The notes below the pieces were generated by a model, which worked only from the letters and a program-made list of their open reading frames with translations, ran no database searches and was not told the origin of the DNA. The position numbers and the translations under genes are program-made. From DAIRUQ01 sp036803245 (GTDB lineage Bacteria > Chloroflexota > Anaerolineae > UBA1429), in contig DAIRUQ010000031.1 in NCBI GenBank assembly GCA_036803245.1, positions 1-28,971 on the forward strand: 28,971 nt of DNA. Reading direction: 5' to 3'. This document shows positions 6,294-14,222 of this stretch, in pieces (position 1 is the first letter of the stretch; every line of letters begins with the position of its first letter).

Positions 6294-8018
6294 ATGCCCC
6301 AGACGACCGCTCTGCCGACGAACACTCCGGCCCGTACGAGCAACGGGTCGCCCTCCCGCGCGCCCGGTCAGTTCGCCTTGCAAGAGATCGTCCGCCCCCT
6401 GGCCATCGCCGTCATGCTCACCTGCATCAGCATCGCCCTCTCGGCGCTGTTGGTGCGCATCATTCCCGAGTGGCCCGGCCGCTTTTTCGTCGTGTTGGTG
6501 TTCTTTGTGAGCCTCGAGAGCATCCAGGCCTATCGCATCCTCGCGCACCGCGATGTCGGCCAGCGCGATCGTCTTCGCTTTCGCGTGGTCGAGTGGGTCA
6601 CGCTCCTGCTGATCATCCGCTTTGGCGTCTACCTCCACCTGGGCTGGGATCGCCTGTTGGCGGACGCCGCGCTCTGGACCGCCAACGCCCTCGCCATCAT
6701 CGACTATGGCTTTGGGTTGGTTGGCATGTTGGTGCTGGTGTTCTGGTACACGGCCCTGACGCTGGCGCAGGCTATTTGGGAGCTCGAGGTCACGCCGCTG
6801 GAGCACATTCCCACCGTCACCGATCCGCGCTACTATTTGCGGGCCACCATGCCTCAGCATGGTCAGACCGATCGGGCCGGTCGGATCTTTTTGATCATGG
6901 CGATCTATCTGCTCGGGGGCACGTCGCTGCTGATGTTCACCGGCATGGCCCAGTTCGATCTGCAGATGCTCGAGACGTTGCCGAACGCGCGCCTGGGGTC
7001 GCTGGGCGCCAATGCGCTGGTCTATTTTGCCGTGGGCATGTTGCTGTTCAGCCAGGCCCGCTATACCGTGCTGCGAGCCCAGTGGGAGCTACAGGGCATC
7101 GCGGTGCGAGGCCGGATCGGCGAACGCTGGATGGCCCTGGCGATCCTGTTCCTGCTGCTGGTCGCGCTGGGAGCGGTGCTCTTGCCCTCCGGGTACAGCG
7201 TGCCGATCTTTGAGGCTGTCAGCGTGGCGGCGCGCTGGCTGGCTTGGATCGTGACCCAACTCGTGCTGCTGATCGTATTTGCCGTCGCCGTGGCCATGCG
7301 CTGGTTGCTGGATCTGTTCACGGGCCAGCCGGGACCGCAACCGAGATACCCCACGCCCCAGCCCACGCCCGCCCCGCCCGACGGCGCCAGCGGGCGGGGC
7401 ACCACTCTCGCCTGGCAGATACTCCGATCGTTGCTGTTCTGGTGGGCGATGCTGGGCATCGGGGCCTATTCGGTACTGCACTTTATGGGGGATCGGCTGC
7501 ATCTGCTGGCCTGGTTGCGCCGCACCAAGGTGTGGCGTTGGCTGAGCGAGCTCGCCGACAGAATCCGCCGGGCCTGGCAGCGGGTTTGGTCCCTGGCCGA
7601 AGGATCCGTGCGCCGTTGGCGCGAGGCGGCTACGCGACGCCGTCGGGCCCAACAACCCACCCCACGCGCCCGTCGGCGCATCTCGCTCAAGCGGCTCTCG
7701 CCGCGCGACCGTGCCCGCTACTATTACCTGGCAGCCCTACGGCAGACCGGCCGCGCGGGGCTGGCCCGTTCGCCGCAGCTCACGCCCAACGAGTACCGAG
7801 CCGTGCTGGTCGAGCAGCTCCCCGAAGCCACCCCCGAGGCCGAGGGGCTGACGGGAATCTTTCACGAGGCGCGCTACTCTAGCCATCCCATCGGCGACGA
7901 GACGGCGTCGCGGGCGCGGCGACTCCGCCGGCGGCTGGGGCAGTGGATCCAGGAAAAGCGGCTGCGCAAGAGCCCGCAGGACGCAGCCGAGGCCGATCGA
8001 CCCTTTGGGAAATTCTAG
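6294..8018 (+). CDS. Polytopic membrane protein with C-terminal DUF4129-like domain
   Basis: A 574-residue protein with about nine hydrophobic helices between residues 30 and 420, for instance AIAVMLTCISIALSALLV, VTLLLIIRFGVYLHLGW and LVLLIVFAVAVAM. A Pro-rich linker (PQPTPAPPDG) separates the last two helices. An Arg-rich cytoplasmic segment follows and then a DUF4129-like tail (YYLAALRQTGRAGLARSPQLTP, with ARYSSHPIG near the end). DUF4129 often accompanies transglutaminase-like proteins; no such domain is present here. Start choice is uncertain: the ATG at 6294 has AAGGA about 10 bases upstream, whereas a GTG at 6252 lies only 5 bases after a TACAAT -10 element (6242-6247), so it would be upstream of the transcript. 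Function unknown; probably envelope-related. Confidence 0.85.
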   Translation: MPQTTALPTNTPARTSNGSPSRAPGQFALQEIVRPLAIAVMLTCISIALSALLVRIIPEWPGRFFVVLVFFVSLESIQAYRILAHRDVGQRDRLRFRVVEWVTLLLIIRFGVYLHLGWDRLLADAALWTANALAIIDYGFGLVGMLVLVFWYTALTLAQAIWELEVTPLEHIPTVTDPRYYLRATMPQHGQTDRAGRIFLIMAIYLLGGTSLLMFTGMAQFDLQMLETLPNARLGSLGANALVYFAVGMLLFSQARYTVLRAQWELQGIAVRGRIGERWMALAILFLLLVALGAVLLPSGYSVPIFEAVSVAARWLAWIVTQLVLLIVFAVAVAMRWLLDLFTGQPGPQPRYPTPQPTPAPPDGASGRGTTLAWQILRSLLFWWAMLGIGAYSVLHFMGDRLHLLAWLRRTKVWRWLSELADRIRRAWQRVWSLAEGSVRRWREAATRRRRAQQPTPRARRRISLKRLSPRDRARYYYLAALRQTGRAGLARSPQLTPNEYRAVLVEQLPEATPEAEGLTGIFHEARYSSHPIGDETASRARRLRRRLGQWIQEKRLRKSPQDAAEADRPFGKF

Positions 8019-8096
8019 TCCTGGGCACACCGCCCCCCCGCTCTCGAGCCGGACGGTACGCGCCATTTCTTGGCCAGCGCCACACGGAGGCCTATC

Positions 8097-9083
8097 ATGC
8101 CTCCAACGAGCCCACACCACAAGAGGATTGCCATGGAAGTCGCCTTTGGCCCCGTTCCCTCGCGCCGCCTGGGCCGCAGCCTAGGGATCAACAATGTGCC
8201 CCCCAAGCACTGCACCTATGCCTGCGTGTACTGCCAGCTAGGACGAACCCCCAACCTACATATTGACCGGCGCGCCTTCCAACGTCCGGAGAGCATCATC
8301 GCCGCGGTAGCCGAGCGACTTGAAGCACTTGAGGCGCAGGGCGAGGCGCCGCCGGATTATGTTACCTTTGTGCCCGACGGCGAGACGACGCTCGATCTCC
8401 ACTTGGACGAGTCCCTGGTTGGCGTGGGCGCGCTAGGCGTACCCACAGCGGTGATCAGCAACGCTTCTCTGATCGACGTTCCCGCGGTGCGCGAGGCCCT
8501 ACATCGCGCGGACTGGGTCTCGCTCAAGGTGGATGCCGTGCACGAGGCCGTCTGGCGGGCGGTGGACCGACCCCACGGGCGGCTAACGCTTTCGTCTATC
8601 CTGGATGGGATCGCCAGCTTTGCCGCGACGTACGACGGCATCTTGGCCACCGAGACCATGCTGGTACGCGGCCTCAACGATGGCCCAGAGGAGATGGAAG
8701 GGGTGGCCCAGAGGCTGGCCGAGATCGGGCCGACCGTCGCCTACCTCTCAATCCCCACGCGCCCTCCCGCCGAGCCTTGGGTTCTGCCCCCCACCGAAGT
8801 GGCTTTGCACGCCGCCTATCAGGCGCTAGCAGCGCGGCTCCCTCGAGTCGAGTGGCTGGTCGGCTATGAGGGCAACGCCTTTGCCTCCACCGGCGACACC
8901 GCCCAGGATCTGATGCAGATCACCGCGGTACACCCGATGCGCCACGAGGCGGTGCTGGAGCTGTTGGCACGTAACCAGGAGGATTGGCGCATCGTCAAAG
9001 AGCTGGTGGCCTCGCGGCAGCTTCTAGCACTGAGCTATGGGGGCGAGCGCTTCTATCTACGGCCGCTGGCGCGGCGAGGCTAG
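8097..9083 (+). CDS. Radical SAM protein, COG0731-like
   Basis: A 328-residue protein. The opening GPVPSRRLGRSLGINNVPPK followed by CTYACVYCQLG gives the radical SAM cluster motif C-x3-C-x2-C. The arrangement is typical of the COG0731 family (related in name to wybutosine-type Fe-S oxidoreductases, but of unknown reaction in bacteria). A VTFVPDGETTLD stretch corresponds to the SAM-binding GGE-like strand. A C-terminal region of about 70 residues (HPMRHEAVLELLAR to FYLRPLARRG) resembles a small helix-turn-helix-like appendage. The ATG at 8097 has GGAGG exactly 6 bases before it; a second in-frame ATG at 8133, with AGAGGA before it, is a close alternative and better matches typical family N-termini. 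No obvious partner gene is overlapping. Confidence 0.9.
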   Translation: MPPTSPHHKRIAMEVAFGPVPSRRLGRSLGINNVPPKHCTYACVYCQLGRTPNLHIDRRAFQRPESIIAAVAERLEALEAQGEAPPDYVTFVPDGETTLDLHLDESLVGVGALGVPTAVISNASLIDVPAVREALHRADWVSLKVDAVHEAVWRAVDRPHGRLTLSSILDGIASFAATYDGILATETMLVRGLNDGPEEMEGVAQRLAEIGPTVAYLSIPTRPPAEPWVLPPTEVALHAAYQALAARLPRVEWLVGYEGNAFASTGDTAQDLMQITAVHPMRHEAVLELLARNQEDWRIVKELVASRQLLALSYGGERFYLRPLARRG

Positions 9084-9135
9084 CCCCCATCCGCCAGTAG
9101 GCGCCCAGATCACGCTCGGGCCCCAACGCCGCGCC

Positions 9136-9164
9136 TTGCATAAGCCGGGCAGAATCGCTATCCT
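9136..9164 (+). promoter_or_regulatory. Predicted promoter of the cysteine-rich Fe-S protein gene
   Basis: TTGCAT (9136-9141), a 17-base spacer and TATCCT (9159-9164). The predicted start is near 9171, which argues against a TTG start codon at 9171 and for the ATG at 9204. Confidence 0.45.
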
Positions 9165-9203
9165 CATAAGTTGTCGGCACCCACACCCTCGTTAGGGAAC
9201 CGC

Positions 9204-10028
9204 ATGGCTCGCCCTGATTGGTTCGTTGCATTCATCCGACACGCGGTACGCACCGCCCCATGGATCGCCAAGGCCACCCAGCGTCCGGTGGTGGGGCCAG
9301 GGCTGCGCGCCTTGCTACGCTTTCTCACCCGCCACGACGACGCCATCTATCTGCCCAAGGATCGGGTGATCGAGGTACGAGCGCCGGTGCCGGCCCCAGA
9401 GAGCCTGGCGCTTCCCTCCCACATCGTCGAGCACTTTGTGCGGCAGGCTAGCTTTCGCTGGATCATGAACCGCTGCCTCTGCCGCCACGCCAGCGAGTGC
9501 GAGGACTATCCCATCGATCTGGGCTGTCTGTTCCTAGGGGAGGCCGCCCGTCAGATCAACCCCGCCCTGGGCCGGCCGGCCACTGTGGAGGAGGCGCTCG
9601 CCCACGTGGCCCGCGCCCGCGAGCTGGGTTTGGTGCACATGATCGGGCGCCATACGTTTGATTCGCACTGGCTGGGAGCCCGGCCGGCCGAGCGCCTCAT
9701 GACTATCTGTTCCTGCTGCCCCTGCTGCTGCGTCATCGGCCAGTTGCAGCATGTGCCGCCCCACGTCCACCACAGCATCGCGCCCATGCCCGGCGTGCGG
9801 GTGCGCGTTACCGACCGTTGTACGGGGTGTGGAGCCTGCGCGCAAGGGATCTGCTTTACCAACGCCATCGCGGTGCCCAACGGCCGCGCGGTGATCTCGG
9901 GGCTGTGCGTGGCCTGCGGGCGCTGCGTCGAGATCTGCCCCAACCAGGCGCTGGAGCTTTGCGTAGACGATGACGCTTATGTCGAGACCACCATCCGCCG
10001 CCTGGAGCGTCGCGTAGACGTACGCTAG
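9204..10028 (+). CDS. Cysteine-rich iron-sulfur protein with two C-terminal [4Fe-4S] motifs
   Basis: A 274-residue soluble protein in three parts. An N-terminal module contains CLCRHASEC and a further cysteine in DLGC (C91, C93, C99, C108). A central motif packs six cysteines into eight positions (C169, C171, C172, C174, C175, C176). The C-terminal ferredoxin-like domain has C206-x2-C209-x2-C212-x4-C217 and C235-x2-C238-x2-C241-x3-C245-P, enough for two [4Fe-4S] clusters. The ATG at 9204 was preferred to an in-frame TTG at 9171 because of the promoter position; the ribosome site is weak. No signal peptide. Probably an electron carrier or a redox subunit; the partner is not apparent. A radical SAM gene lies 120 bases upstream, which may be a functional hint. 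Confidence 0.85.
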   Translation: MARPDWFVAFIRHAVRTAPWIAKATQRPVVGPGLRALLRFLTRHDDAIYLPKDRVIEVRAPVPAPESLALPSHIVEHFVRQASFRWIMNRCLCRHASECEDYPIDLGCLFLGEAARQINPALGRPATVEEALAHVARARELGLVHMIGRHTFDSHWLGARPAERLMTICSCCPCCCVIGQLQHVPPHVHHSIAPMPGVRVRVTDRCTGCGACAQGICFTNAIAVPNGRAVISGLCVACGRCVEICPNQALELCVDDDAYVETTIRRLERRVDVR

Positions 10029-10054
10029 CGGCCCACCACCCATCCACGCATCAG

Positions 10055-10080
10055 AACGCGGAGGCTCTCACCTCCGCGTT
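10055..10080. terminator. Bidirectional hairpin between convergent genes
   Basis: AACGCGGAGG and CCTCCGCGTT form a perfect 10-pair stem with loop CTCTCA. It lies between the Fe-S protein gene on the plus strand and the TPR-like gene on the minus strand. Confidence 0.65.
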
Positions 10081-10113
10081 GTCGCGCATGGACTCGACCG
10101 GTCGGCCAGGCGT

Positions 10114-10542
10114 TCAGCTAGGCGCCAATTCCAGCCGCAGCTGGGCGATCTGCTCCCTCCAAGCGCGGCAGATCCGGTCGCCCCCCACGTCACCCACCAG
10201 CTGCGCGGCCCGCTCCAAGCAACCACGGGCCTGCTCGAGAGCGCCGGAAGCCCGATGCACCCGCACCAGCAGCAGCCAGCCATCCACAAAGCCCGGCGCC
10301 AGCGCCACCGCCTTGATACACGACGATGCCGCGCCCCCCACCAGGCCGGCTCTGAGCCGTTCGTCGCCCAGGGCAAGCAAGCCTGCCGCAGCCGCCACCC
10401 GCAACAAATCCGCGCGTGCCTGGCCCTCCAGGTCGGGGGCTTGGCCCAAGGCCTGGCTACACCAGCTCTCGGCCTTGGCCTCCTCGTCGCGATCAAGAAA
10501 CACGGGCAGCGACGAGGTCAGCAACGACGGGTTTTCGTCCAT
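10114..10542 (-). CDS. Small TPR-like protein
   Basis: A 142-residue helical, Ala/Leu-rich protein. The stretch ASSCIKAVALAPGFVDGWLL and the following HRASGALEQARGCLERAAQL have the spacing of a tetratricopeptide hairpin, with the usual Ala, Gly and Pro positions, so it is probably an isolated TPR scaffold. The start is uncertain: the ATG at 10542 gives a compact protein but has only a weak GGGCGGA upstream; in-frame ATGs at 10557 and 10620 are possible. It is divergent from the MacA-like operon and shares its control region. No function can be assigned. Confidence 0.65.
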   Translation of the reverse strand: MDENPSLLTSSLPVFLDRDEEAKAESWCSQALGQAPDLEGQARADLLRVAAAAGLLALGDERLRAGLVGGAASSCIKAVALAPGFVDGWLLLVRVHRASGALEQARGCLERAAQLVGDVGGDRICRAWREQIAQLRLELAPS

Positions 10543-10621
10543 ACTGCATCCGCCCATCACAGCGCTATCGGCTGCTCGATTCAGGGTTCGTGCCATGCAA
10601 TGTACGCCGATCGCCTGCATC

Positions 10622-10698
10622 CGTCAAGAGCGGTGTGGGTTTTGTCGCCGTCATGAGTGGGCCCGTAATCGTCACACCTTCTTCACGGGTACGTCACA
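10622..10698. promoter_or_regulatory. Cluster of CGTCA direct repeats upstream of the exporter operon
   Basis: CGTCA occurs four times: in CGTCAAG (10622), CGTCATG (10649), CGTCACA (10670) and CGTCACA (10692). The last three are spaced 21 and 22 bases, two helical turns. The final copy ends 5 bases before a possible -10 TACGAT (10703-10708). This layout is that of a response-regulator operator; the binding protein is unknown. Confidence 0.4.
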
Positions 10699-10770
10699 GC
10701 TTTACGATAGCATCGCCGTATGCTGCCAGCGTGCGGAAAGACGACCCAGGGAGTACCGTGGAGGCAGGGC

Positions 10771-12348
10771 ATGCGCAAGCGTCGTCGTGGGTGGATCTGG
10801 GTTCTGCTTCTGCTAACCGTGGGTGGAGGGGCGTACGGGCTGTACCGCTGGCAGCGCGCGGAGCAGCCCCCCGCCACGGAGACGTCGGCTCTGCAAACGT
10901 CGGTCGCCCGCCGCGGTGAGATCGTGCTGTCCGCCACCGGCGTGGGCACCCTGGTGGCCGCCTCGGAGCGAACGCTTTCCTCGGCGGTGGTGGGTGAGCT
11001 GTTGACCGTCGACGTACAGGTGGGCGACAGGGTTCAGGCCGGCCAAGAGCTGGCAACCATCGATGACACAGCAGCCAACCTGGCACTGGCGGAGGCCGAG
11101 GTAGCGCTCTTGCAGGCTCAGCAGGATCTGGCTGACGCGGAGGGCGCCCACAACGAGCTGTTGGCAGGCGCCACGGCGCTCGACCTGGCCAACGCTCGTC
11201 TGGCGGTCCTCGTTGCCGAGGATCATCTGGCCGAGATCACCAGCGACCCCACCCAGGCGGCGGTGGCATCAGCCCAAGCCAGCCTGGCTGCCGCGCAGGA
11301 GCGAACGGCCGAGCTGCAGGCCCAGCCCAATGCGCTGACCATCGAACAGGCCAAGATGTCGCTGGAGCGTGCCAAGAACAGCCTCTGGTCTACCCAGATG
11401 AACCGCGACGCCACCTGCGGCCTGGACAAGAACAGCAATGCGTGTCATCAGGCCGAGGTGAACGTCCTCAACGGCGAGATCGCGGTGCGCACGGCCGAGC
11501 TCGAGTACGACGCTGCTCTGGAGCCCGCCACCGACGTCGAGTTGGCAGAGGCGCGAGCACAGGTCTTGCAGGCCCAGCAAGCGCTGAACGATCTGTACGC
11601 TGGCGTCGCCGAGGCGGACGCCTTGGCCGCTGAGACCACCCTCGCAGAAGCTCGGATCGCCCTAGTGGACGTGGAGGCCAGCCCCAGCGCCGAGGACGTG
11701 GCCGCCTCCGAGCTACGGCTACGGCAGGCCGAGACAGCCCTAGCTCAAGCCGAGAGGCAGGTCGCCGAGGCCCAGGTCGCGCTCCAAAGCTGCACGCTGG
11801 TAGCGCCATTCGATGGCGTGGTCACCGGCGTGTCGGGGACCGTCGGACTCGACGTTGGCGCGGGCAGCGCCGTGGTAACCGTGGCCGATACATCGCGTTA
11901 CGTGCTGGGCATCATGGTGGATGAAAGCGATCTATCAAGCCTTGCTATCGGCCGCGAGGTTGAAATAGTCTTTGACGCCCTGCCCGACCAGCTGTTCACC
12001 GGCGCCGTCACGCAGGTGAATCCCTCGCTCACCAGCTCGGCGGGGCTCTACCTGGCCAGTGGCACGGCCGAGTTGACGGCCTCTGGCATCGCCAAACCGC
12101 AAGGGCTGTTGCTGGGTATGGGCGCTACCGTCGACATCATCGGCGGGCGCGCCGAGGACGCCGTGTTGGTGCCCGTGGAGGCACTGCGGGAGATCGAGAG
12201 CGGATCGTATGCCGTGTTTGTGGTGACCAACGGCGAGCTCCGTCTACGCATGGTAGAGGTCGGCCTGATGGACCTGACCTTTGCCGAGATCGTCTCGGGC
12301 GTAGAGGCGGGCGAGACCGTCAGCACTGGCATGGTGGCGACCCAATGA
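10771..12348 (+). CDS. MacA/HlyD-type periplasmic adaptor (membrane fusion protein)
   Basis: A 525-residue inner-membrane-anchored adaptor. A basic start and one helix (about residues 8-25) are followed by the first half of a biotinyl-lipoyl fold (VVGELLTVDVQVGDRVQAG, about 70-100), a long Ala/Gln/Glu-rich coiled coil (about 100-345), the second lipoyl half (CTLVAPFDGVVTGVSG) and a beta-barrel domain to the end. The coiled coil is longer than in E. coli MacA and includes a loop with two cysteines (CGLDKNSNAC), which may form a disulfide at the hairpin tip. The ATG at 10771 has GGAGG 6 bases upstream. The stop codon overlaps the start of the ATPase gene (ATGA). It should link the permease below it to an outer partner or to the cell wall. 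Confidence 0.93.
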   Translation: MRKRRRGWIWVLLLLTVGGGAYGLYRWQRAEQPPATETSALQTSVARRGEIVLSATGVGTLVAASERTLSSAVVGELLTVDVQVGDRVQAGQELATIDDTAANLALAEAEVALLQAQQDLADAEGAHNELLAGATALDLANARLAVLVAEDHLAEITSDPTQAAVASAQASLAAAQERTAELQAQPNALTIEQAKMSLERAKNSLWSTQMNRDATCGLDKNSNACHQAEVNVLNGEIAVRTAELEYDAALEPATDVELAEARAQVLQAQQALNDLYAGVAEADALAAETTLAEARIALVDVEASPSAEDVAASELRLRQAETALAQAERQVAEAQVALQSCTLVAPFDGVVTGVSGTVGLDVGAGSAVVTVADTSRYVLGIMVDESDLSSLAIGREVEIVFDALPDQLFTGAVTQVNPSLTSSAGLYLASGTAELTASGIAKPQGLLLGMGATVDIIGGRAEDAVLVPVEALREIESGSYAVFVVTNGELRLRMVEVGLMDLTFAEIVSGVEAGETVSTGMVATQ

Positions 12349-13088
12349 GCGTCATCGAGATACACGACCTAACCAAGACCTACACCGTCGGCAAGCTAGA
12401 GGTCCGCGCCCTGCGGGGCGTGAGCATGGCCATCGAGCCGGGCCAGTTCGTCGCCATCATGGGGCCATCGGGCTCGGGCAAGAGCACCCTGATGAACCTG
12501 CTGGGCTGCCTAGATCGGCCCACGTCGGGCCAGTACCTACTGGATGGCGAGGACGTCAGCGCTTTGGATCGCCTGAAACTGGCCGGCGTACGCTCGCGCA
12601 AGCTTGGGTTCGTGTTCCAGTCGTACAACCTGCTTCCGCGCACTACCGCGTTCAAGAACGTGATGCTGCCCATGCTGTATGACCGCGAAAACGTCTCGTC
12701 GCGCGCCGAGCGCAAGGAGCGCGCCAAGGCGGCGTTGGAGGCGGTGGGGTTGGCGGACCGCATGCACCACCTACCGAACGAGCTCTCTGGGGGGCAAAGC
12801 CAACGCGTGGCCATCGCCCGGGCGTTGGTCAATGACCCCGCCCTCGTCCTGGCGGATGAGCCCACGGGCAACCTAGACTCCCGCTCCGGGGCGGAGATCC
12901 TGGCGCTATTGAGCGAACTGCATCAGCGCGGACGCACGCTGGTGGTCGTCACCCACGACCCAGAAGTGGCCGCCATGACTCAGCGGGTCATCCATCTGCG
13001 AGACGGCCTGATCGAGGCCGATGTGCACAACGGTGCCCAGGCCGTTGCAGCCCCTCACTCCCCCACCACAGAGGGGGTGGCCCCATGA
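12345..13088 (+). CDS. ABC transporter ATP-binding protein, MacB/LolD type
   Basis: A 247-residue ATPase. Walker A GPSGSGKST (40-48), Q-loop FQSYNLLP, signature LSGGQSQRVAIARAL (from 147), Walker B ALVLADEP with the family-typical PTGNLDS after it, and the H-loop VVVTHD (H204). This sequence type belongs to the exporter branch that pairs with FtsX/MacB-fold permeases rather than with import systems. It overlaps the adaptor gene by 4 bases upstream and the permease gene by 4 bases downstream, so the three proteins are translationally coupled. Substrate unknown; family members export macrolides, antimicrobial peptides or lipoproteins. Confidence 0.96.
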   Translation: MSVIEIHDLTKTYTVGKLEVRALRGVSMAIEPGQFVAIMGPSGSGKSTLMNLLGCLDRPTSGQYLLDGEDVSALDRLKLAGVRSRKLGFVFQSYNLLPRTTAFKNVMLPMLYDRENVSSRAERKERAKAALEAVGLADRMHHLPNELSGGQSQRVAIARALVNDPALVLADEPTGNLDSRSGAEILALLSELHQRGRTLVVVTHDPEVAAMTQRVIHLRDGLIEADVHNGAQAVAAPHSPTTEGVAP

Positions 13089-14185
13089 GCTTGGCTGAGC
13101 TGCTGCGGATCGCCTGGGATGGGCTGATCACCAACAAGGTGCGCTCGCTGCTGACCATGCTGGGGGTCATCATCGGTGTGGCGGCGGTGATCATCATGAC
13201 GGGCGTCAGCGCCGGCACCGAAGCCACCATCGCCGATCAGATCAACAGCCTGGGCGCCAACCTAATCTTTGTCACCAACAGCTTTGCCCGAACCAACGTC
13301 AGCGCCGGCAGGATGATGGGCGGCGGCAGCCTGACGTATGACGACGCGCTGGCCGTCGCCGAGCAGGTGCCCAACATCTCGGGCGTCTCGGTGGAACAGA
13401 GCTCGATGCAGACGGTAAAGTACGGCGCGGGGTCCATCGATAGCGTGACCATCCTGGGGACGACACCGGACTTTCCGACGGTCCGCGACGTCACAATCGC
13501 CACCGGACGGTGGTTCAACGCCACCGAGGTAGATCGTGCCACCAAGGTGGCGATCCTCGGAGCCACGCTGGCCGAGGACCTGTTTGGCAAGGCCGATCCC
13601 ATCGGCTCCAAGATCTCGGTGGGCAACACCAAGCTGACGGTCGTGGGCGTGACCGCCGAGCGCGGCACCGTGGCCGGCCAGGATTGGGACGCGCGACTGT
13701 ACACGCCCATCACGGTCGTCTTTGAGCGATTCGCCTTCTCACGATTCGCGGGAATGCAGGGGAACATGGTCAACACGATCTATGTGCAAGCCCCCAGCGC
13801 GTCGGCCTTGGAGGATACCATCGTGCAGGTGGAGCTGCTGCTGGCGCGGCGGCACGGCGTCACCTTGGACGAACCCGATTTCACCATCCAAACCCAGCAG
13901 GACATCATCACCGCCCAAGGGTCCACCACTGCGGCCTTTCGTGACCTNNNNNNNNNNNNNNNNNNNNNNNNNNNNNNNNNNNNNNNNNNNNNNNNNNNNN
14001 NNNNNNNNNNNNNNNNNNNNNNNNNNNNNNNNNNNNNNNNNNNNNNNCAGATGCGCACCGTGGTCCTGCCCCAGTCGGTCCTGCTGGCTTTCGGGGCGTC
14101 GGCGGCGGTGGGCGTGATCTTTGGCTACTATCCCGCTAGCAAGGCCGCGCAGATGGATCCCATCGCGGCGCTGCGCCACGAATAG
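13085..14185 (+). CDS. MacB/FtsX-type ABC permease, interrupted by an assembly gap
   Basis: A permease with one N-terminal membrane helix (LLTMLGVIIGVAAVIIMTGV), a large extracytoplasmic MacB-PCD domain (about residues 45-275) and a C-terminal FtsX module. The gap of 100 N removes most of the FtsX module; only its last 45 residues (VLLAFGASAAVGVIFGYYPASKAAQMDP) are seen. 287 residues precede the gap and 45 follow, while homologues are about 400 long, so the true gap should be near 70-80 codons. The reading frame is apparently kept across the N run only because the placeholder length happens to allow it. The gene overlaps the ATPase gene by ATGA. Confidence 0.9.
   Translation: MSLAELLRIAWDGLITNKVRSLLTMLGVIIGVAAVIIMTGVSAGTEATIADQINSLGANLIFVTNSFARTNVSAGRMMGGGSLTYDDALAVAEQVPNISGVSVEQSSMQTVKYGAGSIDSVTILGTTPDFPTVRDVTIATGRWFNATEVDRATKVAILGATLAEDLFGKADPIGSKISVGNTKLTVVGVTAERGTVAGQDWDARLYTPITVVFERFAFSRFAGMQGNMVNTIYVQAPSASALEDTIVQVELLLARRHGVTLDEPDFTIQTQQDIITAQGSTTAAFRDXXXXXXXXXXXXXXXXXXXXXXXXXXXXXXXXXXQMRTVVLPQSVLLAFGASAAVGVIFGYYPASKAAQMDPIAALRHE
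13948..14047. other. Assembly gap, exactly 100 N
   Basis: A standard scaffold placeholder of unknown real length inside the permease gene. Comparison with the usual MacB length suggests that more than 200 bases are missing. Confidence 0.97.
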
Positions 14186-14222
14186 ACGAGCCTGCTGCTA
14201 GAGACAGAGGAGTGCCGAACCC

